DNA of 64,000 bases from Aplectana chamaeleonis (taxonomy: Eukaryota; Nematoda; Chromadorea; Rhabditida; Cosmocercidae). Positions 35,101 to 44,100 of the stretch are shown here, piece by piece. The first letter of the stretch is position 1, and every line of letters begins with the position of its first letter. The notes beneath the pieces were generated by a model. The model was given only the letters and a program-made list of their open reading frames with translations, was not told the origin of the DNA and made no database searches. The stretch covers positions 124,001-188,000 of the forward strand of contig JAPDOI010000878.1 in assembly GCA_029168955.1 (NCBI GenBank). Reading direction: 5' to 3'. The position numbers were made by a program, and so were the translations under genes.

Positions 35101-38100
35101 GTTTAATCGCCACCCTTTTTCTTTTTCATATGTGACAAGCGCGTTGGTGAAGCCTAAATACAAATTGTTTGACGTCGGTGCAAATATTGAACTTTTGATA
35201 TCATTATTTTTTGCAAAACCAAAGTTGAATCGTTTTCTATGAAAACTTCTACACGGCTTTCAGAAATGTTCACTGAAACGCGAATAAACTTTTTCTGGAG
35301 TATCATCTCCCGTTTCTTCTCATAAATCCACATAAACCTGGATATGAAAGAAATGCCACTAAAGTGAGCGCGAAACACTTTTTGAAAGCAAATTTCTCAC
35401 CCATTTTTCTATAATTTCGTCTCAAACTAGTTCATAATGTAGAAATGTGTGCTCTCATTAGAAGGTACCGTCATCACCGCTGCATTGCACAGTGGAGCTT
35501 TTTAATAAGTGCTGAAACACAACAGAAAAGAAATGCGAAATTTCAAAAAAAAAACTTGGTCCCAGCACGAGTAGCCTTCACCGGCATGATTATCATCGTT
35601 TTGCATGAGGCAACAGCCGTAGTCCTCATATGCGGATAAGTATTTGGCTCCAAAAACGACAGTAGGAACTCAATACACCATTCGTTGCAGAATTTTATGG
35701 AGATTTCGGAGACAGCCTTTTTTTTTTGAAAACTCATCTCTGATTGAGCGAAAAACTAATAGCTTCATACAAAAAAGACATTTCATAAATTGAAATCGGT
35801 TGGAAGATTGAAAACGTATTCCTCCAACTTGAAAACAGTGTTCGAATTTTATCCAGAATTTTATGTGGAATTTAGCAACAATCATCACGGAATTTATACC
35901 TTGAAATTCAATAAAAGTGTGAACGAAAAACCGGTGACGACACCCACCCCAATTTAAAAATCATATGCACGAATTTTGGGTGACTTCGGCCCATTTTTCG
36001 ATGCTCTGCTTCGAAGTTTACCATTTTCCCATGGTTAAGGTCCCTCCCTCCCATCCATCCATGGATGAATGGTTGTTGGAGTGCGTGGTGCTACCCAAAA
36101 AAGTTTTACACATATGCTCTGCAGCAGTGTGGACAGGCTGCAATTAAAGTACAAACGTCATATATGGCGATTGGTCTGCGTTCACACACACTACGCACCT
36201 AAAGTCGGAGCGGGGCGCTTTAATACTTTGCGTTAACTATTGAAGGTTGGCTCAAATTCGGTGCACGTGTGTTATATCATATGGCACCGAGTTTACGCCA
36301 ACCTTAAAAGAGAACACAAAGGATCAGTACTATCCATGCCGACTGTATGGCGCGGAAATATTAAAAATACTGCCGAAGAAGGAAGTTGGCATTTCGCGTA
36401 CTGAAATTGGGGTCAATTAGAGGAAATTGTGCTCACAAGACGTTTTGTAATAACACTACCAAAATCTAGTAGCATGGACATATCGAACTGATTGAAAGTT
36501 ATCAGGGGTACTGAACTGACATCTGATTTTTATTTCTATATTGATGAAAGGCCTTACTAGTTAAAGGCAGTGTTCACGATAAAAAAAATGTGTTTCAGTT
36601 TCCACTATGAATGGGAAGTGGAGGGGCACACTGTAGCGTTGACGTCGGAAGAACTCATGAAAACGAGCCAGGAAAAGCTCCAAAAGAGCCCGAAGTTGCC
36701 ACTTCGAGCGCAAGGCAAACCCCAAAAGCGCAACACACGCCCACCGACGTGAACAAATGAATGCTCGAGATCGTGAGATGAGCGATGATTTCCAATCATT
36801 AGCCCCGTTCTTCCCTTTATTCTCAGCTTCTCTCTTTACTCAGGTCAGCTCGCATAGATCGGCTGCAAAAGACGGAAGTTACAAGCCTCGGACAACTTGT
36901 CCATCATGTTTCCTTAGCTCAATTTTTGAGGGACCATAACTCGGTTCCCAGAAGGTCTTGTACGATTTCAGAGAGATCATTGGAATCAGCATGGGGCCGT
37001 TTTCAAGATAGGCGGGAAAACAGAAAAACGATTTTCATCGTGAACACTGCCTTTAAGGTAGTAAACGACAGCGAAAACAACAACTACAAGAAGCCCGAAT
37101 CGAGGGGCTTACACAAACGGACTATTACCACCATGGGTGTGACTTGACTTACTTGACTTAATCGGTTGGCTTTCGCCTGACGCGGTCATTCCGCATCTTC
37201 ACCGAGGTGTGCCGTCCTAGTAGTCAGCCGTGTCCATTTTTCACGGTCTTCAGCCACAATTTGAACACATTCCATCCAGCTGTCACTATTCCATTTCCTG
37301 CGAAACGAAACATCGCGCCTGAACTGTCTTTCGATGCCGAGTGACTTTAAATCCTCTTTAACCACATCCGTCCAGAACTTTCGCCTACGCCCAGGTGGCC
37401 GTTTCCAGACAGGATTTGGAAGCATTTTAAAGCGTGTTGTACGAGACGATCCGGCGTTCTTCTTAGTATATGCCCGAGCAGTCGAAGTCGACTTTCCATT
37501 GCTGCTTGAGATGGCGTTAGAAGATGCTGGCACCTCCCTCGTGTCAAGCGTTGATGTACTGCGTCGATTTCCTTGTAGGTCTTCGTTATGGCATACACGC
37601 GGCCAGAAATATCCAAGCAAACGCCTAAAAGCTTCCTCTCCGTGCAATCCAACCTTTCCATCTGCGTTTTCGGTGCTGCCCACGTCTCCGATCCGTACAT
37701 CATGATAGGGCGAATAGCGGATAGGTAGACGCGCAACTTGACTTCCTTCGCGATGGTGGTAGACCACAAACACTTGGTTAGAGAATTGAATGCAGACGTA
37801 GCTTTCGCACATCGTTGTCGAATATCCGCTGCATAACTACCATCGTTCTTCAGCAAACAGCCCAAATAACAGAAATCGTCCACCAGTTCGATACGTTGTC
37901 CGTCCACACAAACTCCAGTTGAAGGCCTCTGAGAGACCCACATCTGCTTGCATTTGTCGGGACGAAGACGAAGTCCATAGGCTGCGGCATACTTCGAAAC
38001 GAGGTTCACAATCCTTTGCAGTTTTGCGTTGTTTTCAGCGAATAACACAATGTCGTCGGCGTACTCCAGGTCGACAAGGGAGCGTCCTGATGGTGTTGGG

Positions 38101-41100
38101 ATCACATCCGCAGGAAACTGTTCTGCAACTCTACGCATGATGTCATCAACGGGGAAGCTGACAGGAACACGTCCTGCAACGGCTCCTTGCCTTACCCCTG
38201 TCCTCACCTCGAAAGCTGACGTAAATCCGACAGGTGTACGAACTGCTGCTGTTGTTCCTTTGTTCATGTCCTCGATTAACCGAACATACTTTTCCGGGAC
38301 TCCATCTGCTCGCAGAGCATTGAGCAATCGATCACGATGAGGAGAGTCGAACGCGGCTTCAAAGTCCAAAAAAGCAAGCTGTAATGGCTTCGAAAACCGC
38401 TGCCACGATTCAATTACTCTTCTCACGACGAACACTTGGTCGATGGTCGATCTTCCAGGTCGAAAACCGGCTTGCTCATCTCTGGTCGTTCCTTCACGAT
38501 GTTTGATAAGTCGCTCGAGAATGATACCATGGGTGTGCGTAAATGAAATTTTAAATTTCGTAAATCGTAAAACGTAATTACGACAAAACCACCGTAAATC
38601 TTAAACCGTAAATCGTAGATCGTAACCAGCAATTAATAACAACCACTAAATATATTATTACTGTGGTGAGACAAGAGAAACTAAATACTGTCCACTGTTT
38701 CACGTATCAAGTACATATTAGGTTGCGTTCATTATTTGACAGCTAACCACGTTTAAAGGCACAGGTCACCCAGAAAAATTAATTTTCAGATTTATTGTTT
38801 ATCTTGAAGAGAGTCACACGCCGGTCACAGGGATATCTCTGGAATCGTCCAAGACCCCCTTTGAATAGAGTTATGTCTCCTCGAAGATGCCTAGATTTTA
38901 AGGGTGAAAAATTGGTGGACGAGTTGTCTCAGGCCTGTATTTCTCTTCATTCGCAATCGTTGCCCGGGAGCCAGCGAGGATAAAGAGACAGCCCAGCAGT
39001 GGACTGAAGAACGACGACTTGTTGGAATTCATCCATCCACCAAACCGCTATCGAGTTCGAAAATCTGGTAGGAGTTCGGACCTGTGGTGGTCGCTTATAT
39101 CTCGCTTATTTGTAGGGATTGAGATCTTGCATTTGGCGCGTGTTATACATGAGGGGTCCACTACACAATTACATGAAAATCTCAAAATTTATATCTGAGG
39201 GTGTACTGTGCCTTTAAAGGCCTTGTCCACTATGGAAATCGTTTTTCTGTTTTCCAGCCTATCTTGAAAACGGTACCATGCTGATTCCAACGAAGTCTCT
39301 GAAATCGTACACGACCATCAGGGAACGGAGGTATGGTCCCTCAGAAATTGAGCGAGAGAAGCATGGTGGACGAGTTTTCCGAGGCTTGTAACTTCCGCCT
39401 CTTGCAGCCGATGTATGCGAGCTGACCTGAGTAAAGAGAGAAGTTGAGAATGAAGGGAAGAACGGGGCTAATGATTGGAAATCATCGCTCATCTCACGAT
39501 CTCGAGCATACATTTGTTCACGTCGGTGGGCGGGCAATGCGCTTTTGGGGTTTGCCTTGCGCTCAAAGTGACAACTTCGGGCTCTTTTGGAGCTTTTCCT
39601 GGCTCGTTTTCATGCGTTCTTTCGACCTTAACGTTACAGAGTTTCCCTCCACTACCCATTCCTAGTGGAATTTCAAACACTTTTTTCATCGTGAACACTG
39701 CCTTTAAGGATACACTTTGCCGCTGTCATGAGCGACAGGCATGAAATCTAGCACAAATCGCGCGGGACCTGCATCGGAGCAGCGGCATCGGTTGCCATAG
39801 GAACAATTATGGCGCGTCAGTCGCAGCGATGTGTCGCGGAGGGATGACATACTGCAAATGTGCCGAAGCCTGACACTGTTAGGAGCGACGCGACCGTGTC
39901 TCGAAAAAGTATACCGTACCCTTAATGGGACCGTCTTACCCGTATTTCTCTGCTTTTCCTTACCACTCATTCCACAACTCCTTCCCAGATCTTGAGAAAT
40001 CCGCAAGTCCGATTCAGCTTTCCGCGAATCTGCTGGGCAACAGGGACACAATTATTCTCGTAGTGCCTCTCCCGAAACGCTAACGCTGTTGTAAGCGTTA
40101 GGCCAAATCACCGCATTTGAGCGATTCTTATCAGCCGAGTTTGAGGACTCCTCCCATTTCCTAGCGGAACTGCAACATTATACAGTCGGTAGGGATCGCA
40201 CTCATATGCTGTACATTATATATTTCGAGCTCCCTACCGAAGGTTGGCTCAAACTCGGTACACGTTCGTCAAAAATCATGGCATCGAGCTTTCGCCAACC
40301 TTCAATGGAGATCGCAAAGTATCAGTCCGATCCGTGCCAACTCTATATTATCTAGAGCACAGTATCGGTCGCCCAGCACAGTCTATTTTTTTCCTATGTC
40401 CACTGAATCACTTGCAGAATCGTAGCTTTATGGTGGCGATACTATCAAAGGACACGTAAGCACGAAAAACCGCTTTCTAATTCTCGCCGCTTTGTGTAGT
40501 TTTGTCCCCATAGTTAAAGAATGTGGCCAACGCGCCCCTACGAGCGCTCGCAATTGTGAAAGATAACGGTTTCGGCAAAAGGGCGAAGATGAGCGTTTAA
40601 ACTAGCACTCACGCCTTTCCTGAGTGTCCTTTGCTGCGGACGAAGAAAAATTAACTAGAGGAAACACTTTTTAGCTTCAAACTTCTGGGATAAAAAACGA
40701 ACGCTCTGAGTGGTGATTTTCGTGAACTCTCTGTAGCCGTGATCTACTCAAAAGGCGGGCCAGGAGCACTATTTGAAGCAAGTTTATGATTGATAAGACT
40801 GCTTCGCTCGATGTTTTGACGCTAATCTAGTTATAGGAATCAGGAAAGTTGATCTTTATGAAAAACTCGAAAACGAAGTTCCTCGTGAAGAGTGATTTTA
40901 AATTGCATTGCGTCGTACTCTGAGAGTTTTGGCCGCGAAACAGCCGAGAAATAGCCCACCAGGCTCCGCAGCGGCTACTGGTGGGTTATTTCCCGGCTAT
41001 TTCGCGGCTATTTCTCGGCTTTTCACGGAACGGACAAGAAGTAGCCGAGAAATAGCCGAGATATAACCGAGAAATACTCAGAAGTAAACTAAATTGATCA

Positions 41101-44100
41101 AGACGCAACCATCACCGGCTCGCCGAGCCACCATCTGGGGCCGCCAGCGTTCGGGCGGGGCCTCCAGAGGCTGAACAAGGTCCAAGTACCTCAAACTTGG
41201 GTAATTGAACCGACGGAGGTGCTGACATCTGAATCATGCCTCTGGAATGCTCCGTATATCTACCGGGAGAGCATTATTTCTCGGCTATTTCGCGGCGAGC
41301 ATTATTTGGCGGCTATTTCGCGGCGAGCATTATTTAGCGGCTATTTCTCGGCTATTACGCGGCTATTTCGCGGCTATTTCCCGGCGAGCATTATTTGGCG
41401 GCTATTTAACGGCTATTACGCGGCAAGCAGGCATTTCTCGGCTATTTTGCGGTTATTTCTCGGCCGAAACTCTCAGAGTAGGCGACAGCTAGTGCGCGGC
41501 GGGCAACGCAGATCTGTAATCCAGCGCCTCCAACTTTGACCGCGTGTCCCGCGATATAATGATAGAATCAAGTCAAAGAATGATAACGGGATAGTGCTGT
41601 GTAATCACACGCCTGGGTTGGTACCATCTCCTGACCAAAAACATTAGTATACGCAAATTGGGATTGGAGCAGGTCATTTGGAGATGTCTTGTGATTTACT
41701 TCCAATGCATGTAGTTTTATTTACGAAAAATTACGATTTACGGTCCAAAATATCGTAAATCGTAAACCGTAATTACGAGACCAAAAAACACCGTAAATCG
41801 TAAAATCATAAATCGTAAACCGTAATTACGCACACCCCTGATTTCCACCCACTGCAGCATTCGGGGCAACAATCGCAAAAATCGATACTATTGATTGAAA
41901 TAACGACTGATTTATGATTGTGAGGTGTTAATTTTTTCCTACAACTGAGGGACCCTGACCCAACAAAACGCACCACTCATGACCGCGTTCGATGCAATAA
42001 GGGGAAAGATCGATATCATCGATAGTGGAAGGGCTTAGAAACGTAAATGGTGGGTTCTGACAATTACTTTGGCATTCCCGCGGCCGATTATCCCTAGGTG
42101 CGATAACTCGAGCGATTTGTTCAACGTTTTCCTAGAAAAAGCCGGGGCGGTGGAGGAGAACGCATTTAGAAAGTCGGTTGGGGGTCGTATTTTTTGTATG
42201 CGGAGGTCTATCGGGATAAAAACTTGCTCACCTGTCTGACTGGTCAGTGCGGTTTCAATGATCTACTGCTTGTTTTTTTTTTCTAGGTACAGTATGGAGG
42301 GGTTATCTCCCTGTGCGGCTTGCGCGCGGTAACAAAACAAAGCCAAATTCAGGTGTGCGCTTGGCGCGCACCATATTTGAGCAATTAAATGAGGGTAAAA
42401 GCTGAGCAAGTAATATAGTAAACAACAACAACAACATGCCTGAATCAAGGGACTCACACAAGCGAACCATCACCGATTACTGCTTCTTTCCGTGCAACAA
42501 GTGCGAAGATCGATAGAATTGATGGGTACCAATCGATTATAGCGATCGATTTATGATTGTGTGGTATTAGTTTCGCAGTATGAGTAGAAATCGATGAAAT
42601 TGATCGATAGAGGGCTTGGAAGTGAAAATGATATGTTCTGATAATTATCTTTGGCAATCCCGCGGCCGATTACTCTCAGGTGCAAAATTTCAGGTCATTT
42701 GTTCCACGTTATCAAAAGAAATGAAACTGGTCGGGCGGTGGCGGAGAACACAATTAGAAAGTCGGTTAGGAGGTCGTATTTTTGGCATAGGGGGTCTATC
42801 GGGATGAAAACTTGCTAACATACCTAACTGTGTGGGGCGGTTTCAATGGTATACTGCTCATTTTTCTAACTTCAGTGTGAGTGGGTGATCTCTCTGTGCG
42901 GGTTGCGCGGTAACAAATCAAAGCCACCACAATATGGAGAGAAGGAAAAGTCTGCGCAGATGAAATATGGTGTTACTGTCGGCATGGAGTAGTTACGGCT
43001 CCGACCAGAAATGCCATCTTTCGACTGTCCATCATCATTTCTTATAGTAAAAGAATTGAAGCACCTCCTTATTCGTACGCCAAAGTTTTCTTTGACTGCT
43101 TAGTCAACCTGAGGATTTGGCTGGCAGTTTCTGATCTAAATCAAGCACATCGGCTTTGCTGGGTTTGTTGTCGACCGCGGTGCACGTCGCTGCAAGCAGG
43201 GAGCACACACTTCTGGAAGAAGCTTTGAGCTCTCTTCAAACGCGTGTCTTCTGTGTGTTCTCTGCTCGCAGTAGCGGCCGACTGCGACCCCGGCATGACC
43301 CTACCATTGCAAGATGAAGCCTCTCGCCTTTGTTCTGACCCAGGCGGAATATGGAGCTGATAGGTCGCTTGAAGGCAGTGTTCACAATAATCTTCGATTC
43401 TGACATTAATCGCAAATTCGATTATTTTGCCCCCAGGTAGACCTTAGATGGCGAAGAAATCGACAAAAACGCACCAGAAGGATACTAAATTCTTTACTCT
43501 CACCCCGCCTCTTTACTCTCAGAGGAACTGTTCGTTGTGACAATGAAATCTTTTATGGAACCGTCTTTTTCAATTCTCTACTCTGTTGCTCCGAAGTTTT
43601 TTTCGGACCCTATACAATACTGCTTTGCCCGAAATATCTTCCTTTTTTAATTAACCTCATTTTTTAGCTGTGACAACCACCGTGAACACGTTCATCCAGT
43701 CGGAAAATTAGTACAGGCCAGAGAATAATGTCACAGAAATAAGAAGTTTTAGTGCGTTTCCCGCCGTTTCATCGTATTTTTGGTAGCACTTGGTTGCCAA
43801 CGCAATGTTTTGGGTGAAAAACTCTGAAACTGAAATCATCGTGAACACTGCCTTTAAAGGCACTGTTCACGATGAAAATCGCACTCGAGTTTGACCCAAA
43901 AATGGGATTGTTTGGTCGTGAGGTAACTAATAGTGAAGATACAGGGAAGAAAAACGTCCAGAATAAGTCAGAATAACGGTTTCTAAATTCAGGGCGTGGA
44001 CGAGAATCATGAGCTCTGCTGATTTCGGCAAGCGCGCGCTAATCGCGAAATCTGCGCGAATCGATAATGCTAACTGCGGCAGAATTGCTTGGCAATTCGC

